This document shows, one piece after another, positions 43,152-53,719 of a stretch of DNA of 64,000 bases (its first letter is position 1; each line of letters begins with the position of its first letter). Location: positions 37,756,069 to 37,820,068 of the forward strand of contig CM023535.1 in assembly GCA_013350335.1 (NCBI GenBank). Reading direction: 5' to 3'. The stretch comes from Chimonanthus salicifolius (taxonomy: Eukaryota > Streptophyta > Magnoliopsida > Laurales > Calycanthaceae). The notes beneath the pieces were generated by a model. The model saw only the letters and a list, made by a program, of their open reading frames with translations, was not told the origin of the DNA and did no database searches. The translations under genes were made by a program, and so were the position numbers.

Positions 43152-43720
43152 GGACTTATATGGTTTACCATCTCTTTATCAGACTTTTTATCAAAAGTGG
43201 TGGCCTAAAATTGAAAATGATACTTAAGAGAGAATTCTGAATCAAATCTCTCCTCCTGTTAAAGAAGAAATTCCTCTTCCTGAAGAAAAGCCTTTTGAGA
43301 ATGAAATGCTCATGGCTAATCTCTTGGCTAAAAAGATTGCCAAAGAAATTGCTCGAGAAAAATCTCCAGAGCCAATGGACATGTTTGTTGACTCCATCAA
43401 TTTTGAAAAAAAGATTAAACAAATTTTAGAAGAGTATCTCCCAAAGAAAAAAGTTGGTGATCATGATTGGGATAGTAATCATGATCCAGAAGAAAATCTT
43501 GATGATGAAGTTGTGCCTCTTCAAGATCTCCATCTCGATGGGACCCTGACTCTCATGTTAATCCTGATGGATCAGTTACAGAATATCTTCGTGGTGGAAA
43601 GTTTTGGTATTCTTCAGCAAAAGACAAAGGAAAAGAAAAAGAAGTCGAAAAGGAATCTCGGTTAGCTGAATTATTCCGAAAAAATTTGCTAAAGCAAAAG
43701 AGTTAATGAAAAAGAAGATG
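43152..43720 (+). pseudogene. Inverted ORF2 C-terminal fragment inside the minus-strand array
   Basis: Plus strand, from GLPSLYQTFYQKWW to the KAKELMKKKM end, opposite to its neighbours. There is one TAA early (TAT to TAA near 43228) and one frameshift near 43530 in the PRWDPDS block. It joins M4 leader on the left and M3 coat region on the right. Confidence 0.87.
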
Positions 43721-45053
43721 CGAGCGATGTAATTGCTGTCTACTTTTCTCCTTAATTAGAGCAATTCCTCCAGTGAATTCATTGAGGATGCATAGAAGCA
43801 AGACACTAACACAATCAGGTTGAGTTTGCCAATTATCAGGGATTTGACTAGTACCTGCTTCAAGCTTAACATTTGGATCAACTAAATTTCCTGTGGTTTT
43901 GTCTCTATAAAGGATTCTTCCAAATTCATCCATTTTGACAGGCACTCTCTATTTCAAGGCTTTGAGCTTCAGTTAATCCATAATTCCACCATCCTCTTAA
44001 TATTCCATTGAAAGAGGTGGTTATCATCAGAAAAATATTTCTTGGAGTATTTCCTCTGACTTCACAGGCATTGCAGTATATTAACATACTGTGAACCATT
44101 TGGACGATTTGATATTCTGTTAATCCATCTAAGTTCCACTCATATAAAGAATTTCCTGAATAGGTTAATTCTGAGGTGTAAGTGTATGGAGCTTCTTCGA
44201 GTTGTAGATCAACAGGAGTTGGTCTGGGATAATAATTCTTTGTTTCTGGCAATTTCGCCTGAGGATTCCATTTCTTTAGACGATTTATTAATAAATCCTC
44301 TGAGGCAGAGACTCTTAGGATGCTGTATCATTTTCCTCCCATATTGAGACTTTCCATCCTATTGGATAATTCTTTTTGCATTTCATCTGTCATTGTAAAT
44401 GGTCCTTCTTGCAGAATAATCCCTTTAGGTAATTGTCGTCTGGGAACGTATACTGCATTGGCAGAGCTTTCTTCTAATTTTTTTTCTTTATCTTTGTTGA
44501 ATTCAGATTTTAATTTGATTGTTCTTTCTTTTCGATCTGTTTGTTCTCCAATGGTTAATAGACAAAGATTTGTGTAATTGTTTTGTTCAATTATATCTCC
44601 AATACCTATTCCTATGTCTCTAGCATTTGGGTCTGATTTTGATTCATAGATAGATGCATTTTTTACAGGCATGGCATAATTCTTGGTTTCTGTATTAGAG
44701 ACAGAAATATCAAGTTTCTTCCAAGGTGGATGAGATTTATCAACTTCTTTTCCTTCAGTGTCTTTCCAGGTTCTTGTTGTCTTTCCTATAACTCTTATTT
44801 GTTCTGGGCTTTGAGTTTCTTTTTCTTTATTTTCCCTTTTTTTAAATATTCCATGAACCAATCAAAGAATGGTATATTTCTTTCCTCTTCCTCCATTTGG
44901 AAATACCATAATTCTCTCATTTTATCTTTTTCTTCTGTGTTAAACTTTTTAAAGAACCAATCTTTTAAAGGATGATTTTTCAAATTTTCTCTAATCAAAT
45001 TTTTTAACAGGTATTTCTTCTGGCTTTTGAATGCTAAAGATACTTATGGCTCC
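43721..45053 (-). pseudogene. M3 polyprotein after the movement protein, truncated
   Basis: Open pieces in several frames: 44998-44795 (RELWYFQMEEEERNIPFFDWF), 44861-44328, 44252-43926 (PETKNYYPRPT, then a one-base insertion in CAGG|CACTC) and 43945-43724 (VKMDEFGRILYRDKTTGNLV). It ends at QQLHR, where the inverted ORF2 piece starts. Zinc knuckle, protease, RT and RNase H are absent from M3. Confidence 0.85.
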
Positions 45054-46193
45054 TTAGAGAAAATCACTCTCACTAGGGTTATAGGTTTTTTGTGACGAAG
45101 TTCTTTTATACACAGGGTGTTCTATTCCACTTTCTTTGTTCCTAAAAACTTTTTGATCCATTTCTTCCTTATCAATACTCCTTTGGTCATCATCTATTTC
45201 TTCTAATTTAAAACTTTTTCTTCCTTCCGTATAACTGGCAAAACTTCTCCTAGCTTTTTCCATTTTTCTTCTAAAATTGACTTCAACATTTCCATTTGGT
45301 AATTTGACTATACTTTGTAAATCATCTGTCATTTCATTTACTCTTGGGGTCACATCTTCTATTTGCCAATTTCCTGGGAGAACAACTTCTTCCCAACTGA
45401 TGACTTTTGGGATGAACACATTATTGTTAAAGTTTGTTTCCATGAGAACTGTAGTTTTTTCTTTATCAACCTTATCTCTATAAGCTATCATGGGAAAGAC
45501 AGATATCATGGATTTGTAGAACACACGATAAACTATAGCAAAAGGTTTACTTCTTGGACTCATTTTTAATCCTTTACTTTGAAATCCAATAGTCGCACAA
45601 TTAAGAACAACATCATCATCATGAGCATCAATTGTGATATTGGGAAAGTAGTTAAAATAAACAGGTCCATGACAGAGACTTGATTCAATCATAGCATAAA
45701 GAGAATCATCAAACTCATCATGTCTCTGATCTCGTACATAAGCACACACTGAAACATTTAATCTTAATCGAAACAGTGGTTTGATTCCTACCTGAATTAA
45801 TCCTATGTGCAGGTAGTTGTATTTGGTTATAATTTGTTCAATAATTCTTCTATCAAGAACTTTAATTGTTTGTTTTCCTCCAGAGAGAGAAACAGTTTTT
45901 TCAACAGTTTTTATGTGGTAATCATTTTGTTCTTCAAACGTGCCATTGCTATATATTTCTGTTGCAGACAAGGCTGGCAACTTCCAATTGGATATCGCTT
46001 GGTCAAAATTTTCATATATCATTTCTTCTGAATTTTTTGTTTTTTCTGAATTTTCTTTTTCTAAGCTATTACGGGTAAAACTGGTTAAAGCAGACTGGTA
46101 GGATGAAGAAGACGAATTAGACCTATTAGAAGGATACTGAAATGATTTAGACCATTTCTTAAAAAAAATTGTTTTTCCCTTAGAATTTTTCAT
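45054..46193 (-). CDS. M3 movement protein, longest open copy (379 codons)
   Basis: The complete 30K-type domain in one frame, from MKNSKGKTIFFKKW to a TAA at 45054 just past NPSESDFL. Conserved blocks: NFDQAISNWKLPAL (about residues 65-80), a central FDDSLYAMIESSLCHGPVYFN, SPRSKPFAIVYRVFYKSMI, and the LPNGNVEVNFRRKMEKARRSFASY tail. It would traffic virus between cells through plasmodesmata. In an intact genome it would be the N-terminal part of a larger polyprotein; here a CAA to TAA change cuts it off. Its expression is unknown. Confidence 0.86.
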   Translation of the reverse strand: MKNSKGKTIFFKKWSKSFQYPSNRSNSSSSSYQSALTSFTRNSLEKENSEKTKNSEEMIYENFDQAISNWKLPALSATEIYSNGTFEEQNDYHIKTVEKTVSLSGGKQTIKVLDRRIIEQIITKYNYLHIGLIQVGIKPLFRLRLNVSVCAYVRDQRHDEFDDSLYAMIESSLCHGPVYFNYFPNITIDAHDDDVVLNCATIGFQSKGLKMSPRSKPFAIVYRVFYKSMISVFPMIAYRDKVDKEKTTVLMETNFNNNVFIPKVISWEEVVLPGNWQIEDVTPRVNEMTDDLQSIVKLPNGNVEVNFRRKMEKARRSFASYTEGRKSFKLEEIDDDQRSIDKEEMDQKVFRNKESGIEHPVYKRTSSQKTYNPSESDFL

Positions 46194-46278
46194 TTTTGTA
46201 ACTTGTTAGAAACAAGAAGAGTTCTGTCAACGATTTACTGCCCTTGACGTCTGATCACGGCCTGAAGCGGGACTTACA

Positions 46279-46357
46279 ACGCGACCACACTCTTAGGAAG
46301 ATGAACGAGGCACAGAAGTGGAGAATAAGAAGGAAAATAAAAACTCTAAAGAGAATT
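46279..46357. repeat. 79-bp direct repeat, left copy, flanking an inverted insert
   Basis: ACGCGACCACACTCTTAGG to CTCTAAAGAGAATT. It is repeated at 47148-47226 with one difference. It is pre-polyprotein leader sequence that occurs once per unit elsewhere. Confidence 0.9.
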
Positions 46358-47147
46358 TAGCAGATCAAGAAGAAAGCCAAAAGCGTTTTACTCCAACAAA
46401 AGACCCAAGTCAATTAGAATTATATCTTTACACTGGTAACTGAATTCTTGTTACTTCAGATTGTCTTATGGAAGAAAGATCTGTAGAAGATAATGTTTAT
46501 TTTCTCTTTGGCAAGGGGCTTCATTATTATTCCCCTGATAAAAAGAAAACCAGAGATGGGTATCTCAATATTTTACATCAGACGAAAAGTGTCCTCATCT
46601 TCCACAATAAGAATGCAAATGGTATCATCACTTATTCAAAGTTCACTATTCTCAAAATCCTTACAGAGGAAGATTGGGATGGTCCCTTGTACATGACAAA
46701 ATCAGTCCAATTATACAATTCGACTGAGTTCTTTAATTATTAGGATTATATTGATGCTTGGAAATTTGCTTTAATGTGGCAAAATCGCCAGTATAATCAT
46801 TCCTGGCTCATCAGATTCAAAGAGGAAAGCCCTGATATCACTCCTATTCATCTTAATTTCCCATCCTGGTTTCTCTTCACCTGGTGGTCATATTATGGTG
46901 CTTCTCAGAAAATCCTTCCTGATAATTTTCGTTATTTGTTTAATAAGTTCTCTCAGGTTGAAGAAAAGGTTCCATGTGAAGCCATCAATATGCTTCGCTT
47001 CTTCGCTAAATTTCATATCCCTTATATTTTCCAATGGAAGTTTGAAGTAAAAAAGGACTTATATGGTTTACCATCTCTTTATCAGACTTTTTACCAAAAG
47101 TGGTTGCCTAAGGTTGAAAATGATACTTATGAGAGAATTCTGAATCA
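46358..47147 (+). pseudogene. Inverted ORF2 N-terminal/middle fragment inside M3
   Basis: Plus strand, from ADQEESQKRFTPTK to DTYERILNQ (790 bp), opposite to its surroundings. It has a TGA in the TGN-ILVTSD stretch (46441) like M2, and a TAG in FNYWDYID (46742). It overlaps by about 100 bp, in ORF2 terms, with the inverted fragment at 43152-43720. Confidence 0.88.
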
Positions 47148-47226
47148 ACGCGACCACACTCTTAGGAAGATGAACGAGGCACAGAAGTGGAGAATAAGAA
47201 GGAAAATAGAAACTCTAAAGAGAATT
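47148..47226. repeat. 79-bp direct repeat, right copy
   Basis: See 46279-46357. It continues into normal M3 leader (TGGATAGATCAACTTTGG). Confidence 0.9.
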
Positions 47227-47253
47227 GGATAGATCAACTTTGGTTAAATAGCT

Positions 47254-47289
47254 TCAGATCCTGGATAATAGATTTAATTCATCTAAATC
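47254..47289 (-). pseudogene. M3 ORF C remnant, last 12 codons
   Basis: Same DLDELNLLSRI-stop frame and A run as M4. Confidence 0.58.
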
Positions 47290-47308
47290 CCTTTTTTTTA
47301 TCACAGAT

Positions 47309-47545
47309 TTAAATATGAGATAATAATTCTAATTCTTCATTTAATCTATTACAATACTCTCTGATTTGATTACACAAGCGTACTAACATAGATCTTCTAA
47401 CAGTTTGAACACGGATAACCAGATATCCTCCTACAGCTATATTTTCATCAATTTGTCTGATAGCATTTTCTAATCTTTTAAGCTGGTTTTCACGTCGTCT
47501 TAGATCACGCAATAATTCTTCTCTCCTAATAGAACGAGGTGGCAT
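47309..47545 (-). CDS. M3 ORF B, intact small viral protein
   Basis: 78 codons, MPPRSIRREELLRDLRRREN to LELLSHI. Arg/Glu/Leu-rich helix with no interruption. It starts 1 nt after the ORF A stop. Confidence 0.83.
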   Translation of the reverse strand: MPPRSIRREELLRDLRRRENQLKRLENAIRQIDENIAVGGYLVIRVQTVRRSMLVRLCNQIREYCNRLNEELELLSHI

Positions 47546-47546
47546 C

Positions 47547-47777
47547 TCAGAAGGCCATAGCTTGGAGTTTTGATTCAGTTCAGAATTTATCTAGTTGGAA
47601 GACAGCATAAGAACGCATTAAGACAACCCTTCTTCTTTCAAACTGATGATGGCGAGGATTATTTCTGTAGGTGCAGATTTGCAAATGTCTTCTTATATTG
47701 TCTAATAAGAATTCAATTTTTCTCAATATCCGAACATCATCATAATATCTCCTAAGTAGAGCAAGACGAATAGACAT
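47547..47777 (-). pseudogene. M3 ORF A with a CGA to TGA stop
   Basis: 76-codon frame. A TGA at 47580-47582 (after FQLDKF) removes the last 11 residues. Confidence 0.83.
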
Positions 47778-48533
47778 ATTCTATTAAAGGAAACAACATG
47801 ATTAGATAATAACAAACTTATATTATCAAACTCATAAAAACTTTACTTACAGAAGATTGTACAGTACTTCGAACTCTAGCACACTTTAAACTCCAAACAC
47901 ACACTCACACTCACACTTATATTTTTTACAATTTTGGGCTATTGATCGATTGCTTACAAAGGAAAACCCCCTGCTCCTTACATAGACAGAGCATACAAGA
48001 AGAGCTCACTCTCATCCGACCATGAGAGGACATAAACCAAAAGCAACAGAAGAAGGAATGATTCCCTACACAAACTTCCAAACACATTTTTCAAAGGTTG
48101 ATGGGCAAGGTACATGAGGTGGAATATCTTTATGCCACATGGAAAGCATAAGATAAACATACCCCCACAACTTTATCAACTTTTGACATATGGCAATAAA
48201 GCTACACCAACTTTTACAAACTCAATACCTTTATTTACAAGTGGCAACTTAAGAGGCAGCCCCTACCAACTTTATATGCTTTCTGTTGACTCGATGACAA
48301 CATTTCTTCAAATCAAATCTTGATATTATGCTAGCTTTTCTTCCAAGGAATGATAACCAGCAACAACATCTTTTCTTCTCAGCATTTGTTGAATGAAGAC
48401 ACCATTTCTTCTATGCCTGACACCTTCAAGATAATATCAAGATATTAATTGTACAACCAACATTGATGGGACGATGGGACTACTTTTCTTCTTTTTACTA
48501 ACCATATACCCCCACCAAAAGAGATGAGTCCAC
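47778..48533 (-). promoter_or_regulatory. M3 leader, full length, with promoter
   Basis: 756 bp from primer site to ORF A: the most complete M leader. Inverted repeat at 48009-48028; TATA position 47978-47984 reads TATGTAA (minus strand). Short ORFs are present but not conserved with the P leaders. Confidence 0.8.
48009..48028. promoter_or_regulatory. Conserved promoter inverted repeat (M3)
   Basis: Same sequence as P1 and M4 on the minus strand, 24 bp upstream of the altered TATA position. Confidence 0.7.
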
Positions 48534-48547
48534 TGGCTCTGATACCA
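48534..48547 (-). other. Primer-binding site between M2 and M3
   Basis: Minus strand TGGTATCAGAGCCA, followed by GTGGACTCATCTCTTTTGG. Confidence 0.93.
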
Positions 48548-48590
48548 ATTACTGCAGGATCGTATTATTTGACAGGAATCATCTCAGATT

Positions 48591-49907
48591 TCACATCTTT
48601 TTCATTAACTCTTTTGCTTTAGCAGAATTTTTTGGGAATAATTCAGCTAACCGAGATTCCTTTTCGACTTCTTTTTCTTTTCCTTTGTCTTTTGCTGAAG
48701 AATACCAAAACTTTCCACCACGAAGATATTCTGTAACTGACCCATCAGGATTAACATGAGAGTCAGGGTCCCATCGAGGATGGAGATCTTCAAGAGGCAC
48801 AACTTCATCATCAAGATTTTCTTCTGGATCATGATTACTATCCCAATCATGATCACCAACTTTTTTCTTTGGGAGATACTCTTCTAAAATTTGTTTCATC
48901 TTTTCTTCAAAATTGACGGAGTCAACAGACATGTCCATTGGCTCAAGAGATTTTTCTCGAGCAATTTCTTTGGCAATCTTTTTGGCCAAGAGATCAGCCA
49001 TGAGCATTTCATTCTCAAAAGGCTTTTCTTCAGGAAGAGGAATTTCTTCTTTAACAGGAGGAGAGATTTGATTCAGAATTCTCTCATAAATATCATTTTC
49101 AATCTTAGGCCACCACTTTTGATAAAAAGTCTGATAAAGAGATGGTAAACCATATAAGTCTTTTTTTACTTCAAACTTCCATTGGAAAATATAAGGGATA
49201 TGAAATTTAGCAAAGAAGCGAAGCATATTGATGGCTTCACATGGAACCTTTTCTTCAACCTGAGAGAACTTAATAAACAAATAACGAAAATTATCAGGAA
49301 GGATTTTTTGAGAAGCACCATAATATGACCACCAGGTGAAGAGAAACCAGGATGGGAAATTACGATGAATAGGAGTGACATCAGGGCTTTCTTCTTTGAA
49401 TCTGATGAACCAGGAATGACTATACTGGTGATTTTGCCATATTAAAGTAAATTTCCAACCATCAATATAATCCCAATAATTAAAGAACTCAGTCGAATTG
49501 TATAATTGGACTGATTTTGTCATGTACAAGGGACCATCCCAATCTTCCTCTGTAAGGATTTTGAAAATAGTGAACTTTGAATAAGTGATGATACCATTTG
49601 CATTCTTATTGTGGAAGATGAGGACACTTTTCGTCTGATGTAAAATATTGAGATACCAATCTCTAGTTTTCCTTTTATCAGGGGAATAATAATGAAGCCC
49701 CTTGTCAAAGAGAAAATAAACATTATCTTCTATAGATCTTTTTTCCATAAGACAATCTGAAGTAACAAGAATTCAGTTACCAGTGTAAAGATATAATTTT
49801 GATTGACTTGGGTCTTTTGTTGGAGTAAAATGCTTTTGGCTTTCTTCTTGATCTGCCAAATTCTCATTCCCTTTTTTCTTCATGAACGGGGAAGAACTAC
49901 TTGCCAT
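48591..49907 (-). pseudogene. M2 ORF2, one stop from complete
   Basis: The start MASSSSPFMKKKGN is at 49907. A single TGA at 49771-49773 (AGA to TGA) follows YTGN, after which 385 codons are open (49748-48591) to the KAKELMKKM end. This is the longest continuous ORF2 segment and defines the protein: basic N-terminus, Trp/Phe-rich core (PSWFLFTWWSYYGA; KFHIPYIFQWKFEVKKDLYG), acidic linker, and the PRWDPDSHVNPDGSVTEYL and GGKFWYSSAKDKG blocks near the C-terminus. Function unknown. Confidence 0.88.
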
Positions 49908-50570
49908 TTTGTCGTCCCTGAAGAAATTCTCTAGTAAGAAAGTCAGGGAGAGAGTTAGCATTTCCATTAATAAATTCAATCTTAAATTCAAAAACTGATA
50001 AAATGGCTTGCCATCTAGCAAATATTTGCTTAGAGACAAGATTTTTGACATCTTTTTCCATAATTTCTTTTACTGCTTTAGCCTCCACTCTGATGAGAAA
50101 TTCTTTATTCAATAAGTCATGTTGGAATTTCGTCACACAAATAACTATGGCAAGAACTTCCTTTTGGATGGTTGAATATTTCTTTTGTGCTTCTTTCCAT
50201 AATCCAAAATTAAATCTTATTAATTCTTCTTTTGAGTCTTTTTGTTGTAAGAGGATTCCACCATATCCGACATCAGAGGCATCAGTTTGAACTATTTTAA
50301 AAGCTTCTTGGTCAGATAAACATCTACAAGGAAGATTTTTAACTCTTTCTTTAATCTTTTTTACTACATTAGTGTGATGGATAGACCATTCCTAAGGATT
50401 TTTCTTTAACCTTTTTTCGAGAAGTTTTCTATCTTTTGCCAAATCTTGATAGGGAAATTCAACATAATTTAGACATCCAAGAAATCTTTGTAGCATATTT
50501 TTATCCTTAATTTCATCTGGAAATTTATCAGCAAATTGAATAACTCTAGTAGTTAGAGTTATTTTTCTGT
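49897..50570 (-). pseudogene. M2 RNase H region
   Basis: From the connection domain through VQTDASDVGYGG (about 50255-50290) to a final 79-codon open piece (50136-49897). It stops TAG at 49897, overlapping the ORF2 start by 11 nt (ATGgcaagTAG on the minus strand). Confidence 0.86.
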
Positions 50571-50571
50571 C

Positions 50572-51617
50572 TTAGATCTCAAATCCTAAGAATCTGATTT
50601 TTTGCTGAAAAAGATTCATTTTTCTTTTGGATAAAGCCAATCCATTTTCTTTTATGACTCTTCTGAAAATACCCAAGTGTTTCCAATGTTGTATCACAGA
50701 TTCTGAAAAGATAAGAATATCATCAATGTAAACAATGGCAAACTGGGTGTAAGATGAGAAAATATTATTCATAATATTCTGAAATTCAGACGGAGCATTT
50801 TTCAATCCAAAAGGCATAACATTCCATTCATAATGCCCGATTGGAACAGTGAATGCAGTTTTATATCTATCTTCTTATTTATCTGAATCTGCCAAAATCC
50901 TGATTTTAAATCAAATTTTGAGAATATTTGGGCATTATTTAATCTGTTTAGCAAATCCTGAGTATTAGGCAAAGGATACCTAATAGATTGTAAGACTTTG
51001 TTTAAAGGTTTATAATTGATTACAAATCTTGGAACTCCTCTTTCGATTTCAGTGGCCTTTTCAACATAAAATGTCGTATAGCTCCAAGGGGATTTGTTTT
51101 TTCTAATTAATCCTTTCTTCAGAAGATCATTGATTTCTTCTTGGCAAAGCTTTAAATGAGCAGCATCCATTTGAGATGGACGAGCTTTAGTAGGAATATC
51201 CTTTTCATTAAAATCTTTTACATATGGTAATCCTACTATGTGTCTTTTTCTATTCCAAAAGGCGGATGGTAATTCAGAACAGCATTCTTCTTCAATCTGT
51301 TTGGTGAATTCTTCTAATTTTGCTTTAAATTCTTTTTTCTCTAATTCTTTTGTCATTTGGACACATTTAATTTCATTTTTTAATCCATTTATGTAATTTT
51401 CTCTTGTGGCAATAACTTTATTTATCATTTGGATTTTCGTCTCACAAAGATCATCTATAAACTCAAGATTTACTTCAATCCCTTTGATATTTGTAGAAAT
51501 TCCTTTTGTTGTTACAGAAAAGGGTTGGATTTGAAGAATAAATGGAGATCCAAGAAGTACATCATTAATAATATCTTCTGAAATAATAAAGGGTGAAGTA
51601 ACACATATTCCTTTCAT
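50572..51617 (-). pseudogene. M2 reverse transcriptase with one frameshift
   Basis: 51617-50802 covers the linker, fingers and palm up to FWQIQI. A deletion at about 50872-50876 (TTCTTATTTATC against TTCTTCTTTTATC) shifts the frame. 50817-50572 continues from MPFGLKNAPSEF through YIDD (50719-50730) to a stop in the FLGFEI stretch. Confidence 0.89.
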
Positions 51618-51965
51618 GCAAACATGAACATTTGGGATTTTTCTTTCTATAGAAATAGTCGTTCCATTAGCAGCAGAAACAAACTGTTTTGATTCACTTG
51701 TAAATTCAATAGGAACAATTCCAAGTCTGATAACATTTAAGTCAGCACCAGTGTCAATTATGACATCAACAATCTTCTCAAAGTTTTTTATTTTTATTTT
51801 TACCTGAACTCTCCACTGTTGGTAAATACATTTTGTAGGAATTTCTCCTTTAATTCTTTAGACAAATTTTTCTTCATCGTATTTTTCAATAGCACCATCA
51901 TTTTCTAACCAAGTTAACCTTTCATCAAGCTCATTTTGTTTTTTGGTTAACTCAATTCTTAATTC
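51617..51965 (-). pseudogene. M2 aspartic protease region, broken
   Basis: DTGAD lies at 51741-51755 in the context VIDTGADLNVIRLG. Upstream, about 25 bp are missing between AATT repeats (near 51841) and a TAA (CAA to TAA) lies near 51870, so the link to the coat region is lost. Confidence 0.85.
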
Positions 51966-53657
51966 TCAAAGTTCTCTCTTCTGATCATTTAATTCTCTTT
52001 GTAAATCTGAGAGAGTTAAGGGTTTATTTATAGTATGAATTTTTTCTGCCCTATTCATAAGGTCAATCATGGAATAGGTTGGTGTGTGAAATGTTTCTTT
52101 CTCTTTTATCCTTTTTGGATAATATGGTGGTTTTTCATCATTTTCATTTTCTTCAAAGGAAATTTTTTGTTGTGAACTTTCTCCTTCTTTTGCTCCCCCC
52201 AATTTTGAAATTTCATTTAAAAATTGAACTTTTTTCTCTGGATCTGGTATGTTATCAACCATTTCTAGAAGTAATTTTTGAGGGGCAGTGAGGACACGAA
52301 TGTGAATACCAAGATCTTCATCAGATGGTATCGACCATTCTCCTTCAGATTCTTCATCATCTGAATGACATGTACATGATTGGAATTGTTTGATGAGCTG
52401 AACCTGAGGACTATTTTCTTCAATGTCAGTTGATGAATCAGATTCATATTTTTCTTCTTCTTCTTCTGAAGAACTTGAATCAGATTGGTCTTTTTCAGTA
52501 TTTTCCTCATCATTTTTGGTATTAATTTTTCTAAGTTTCTTTTTAGAGAGATTTTCTTTTTTAAAACATTTAGTTGCATAATGACCCTTTTTCCCGCAAG
52601 TATAACAAGTCGGAACATTTTCTTTTATATATTTCTTTTTGAAATATTTTTTAGATTTTCTTTTGAATGGGATGAGATCATCGGATTTTCTCTGTTTTTT
52701 ATATCTTCCGGGCTTATACTTTCTTACCATTTTATTTCTTCTATCCGGAGTAAATCTAGAATGCGAAGGTTTTATCTTTGATTCAGGTGTTTGATCTAAA
52801 TCAAATTGGAAACAAAAATCTCCTAATTCTTTATCTCCAGAATATTTTCTCATTTTCTCAGCTTGTTTACTGATCTTTAAATCAGTACAAAGATTCATGC
52901 CAACTTTGTTAATTCTTTGTATAATTCCTCCGAACGTCAGCAAACTGTAATTAATAGTACCATGCATTTCTTCTCTCAAAGAATTACGCACCTTTTCGGC
53001 AAATAAGGGTGGTAATCCTGAAATAAATCTTTTTTTCCAAATATCAGAATTACAATCATTTAGTTGGTTGACTTTTGATAAGAATACATCTCTATACAAA
53101 TGAAATTCTCCTAAATTTCTACATCTCAAGCGATGTAATTGCTGTCTATTTTTCTCCTTAATTAGAGCAATTCCTCTAGTGAATTCATTGAGGATGCATA
53201 GAAGCAAGACACTAACACAATCAGATTGAGTTTGCCAATTATCAGGGATTTGACTAGTACCTGCTTCAAGCTTAACATTTGGATCAACTAAATTTCCTGT
53301 GGTTTTGTCTCTATAAAGGATTCTTCCAAATTCATCCATTTTGACAGCACTCTCTATTTCAAGGCTTTGAGCTTCAGTTAATCCATAATTCCACCATCCT
53401 CTTAATATTCCATTGAAAGAGGTGGTTATCATCAGAAAAATATTTCTTGGAGTATTTCCTCTGACTTCACAGGCATTGCAGTATATTAACATACTGTGAA
53501 CCATTTGGACGATTTGATATTCTGTTAATCCATCTAAGTTCCACTCATATAAAGAATTTCCTGAATAGGTTAATTCTGAGGTGTAAGTGTATGGAGCTTC
53601 TTCGAGTTGTAGATCAACAGGAGTTGGTCTGGGATAATAATTCTTTGTTTCTGGCAA
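51966..53657 (-). CDS. M2 coat-protein region with zinc knuckle, 563 open codons
   Basis: Open from PETKNYYPRPTPVDL to LNDQKREL-stop. Order: conserved capsid-like core (YTSELTYSGNSLYEWNLDGL to KKRFISGLPPLFAEKVRNSL), basic stretch (RRNKMVRKYKPGRYKKQRKS), CCHC knuckle CYTCGKKGHYATKC, Lys-rich spacer, Ser/Glu/Asp-rich acidic tail, then a helical linker toward the protease. Coat and nucleic-acid binding role by family. The TGA ending it is shared with M1 (59768). In an active virus this would be internal to the polyprotein, so its first Met is not a true start. Confidence 0.87.
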   Translation of the reverse strand: MPETKNYYPRPTPVDLQLEEAPYTYTSELTYSGNSLYEWNLDGLTEYQIVQMVHSMLIYCNACEVRGNTPRNIFLMITTSFNGILRGWWNYGLTEAQSLEIESAVKMDEFGRILYRDKTTGNLVDPNVKLEAGTSQIPDNWQTQSDCVSVLLLCILNEFTRGIALIKEKNRQQLHRLRCRNLGEFHLYRDVFLSKVNQLNDCNSDIWKKRFISGLPPLFAEKVRNSLREEMHGTINYSLLTFGGIIQRINKVGMNLCTDLKISKQAEKMRKYSGDKELGDFCFQFDLDQTPESKIKPSHSRFTPDRRNKMVRKYKPGRYKKQRKSDDLIPFKRKSKKYFKKKYIKENVPTCYTCGKKGHYATKCFKKENLSKKKLRKINTKNDEENTEKDQSDSSSSEEEEEKYESDSSTDIEENSPQVQLIKQFQSCTCHSDDEESEGEWSIPSDEDLGIHIRVLTAPQKLLLEMVDNIPDPEKKVQFLNEISKLGGAKEGESSQQKISFEENENDEKPPYYPKRIKEKETFHTPTYSMIDLMNRAEKIHTINKPLTLSDLQRELNDQKREL

Positions 53658-53719
53658 TTTCGCATGAGGATTCCATTTCTTTAGACGATTTATTAATAAA
53701 TCCTCTGAGGCAGAGACTC

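Noticed and set aside
49166..49381. Short ORFs in alternate frames of ORF2 and on the strand opposite viral genes (repeated in each copy)
   Set aside because: They recur only because the underlying viral genes are repeated; none has its own start context or conserved coding signal.
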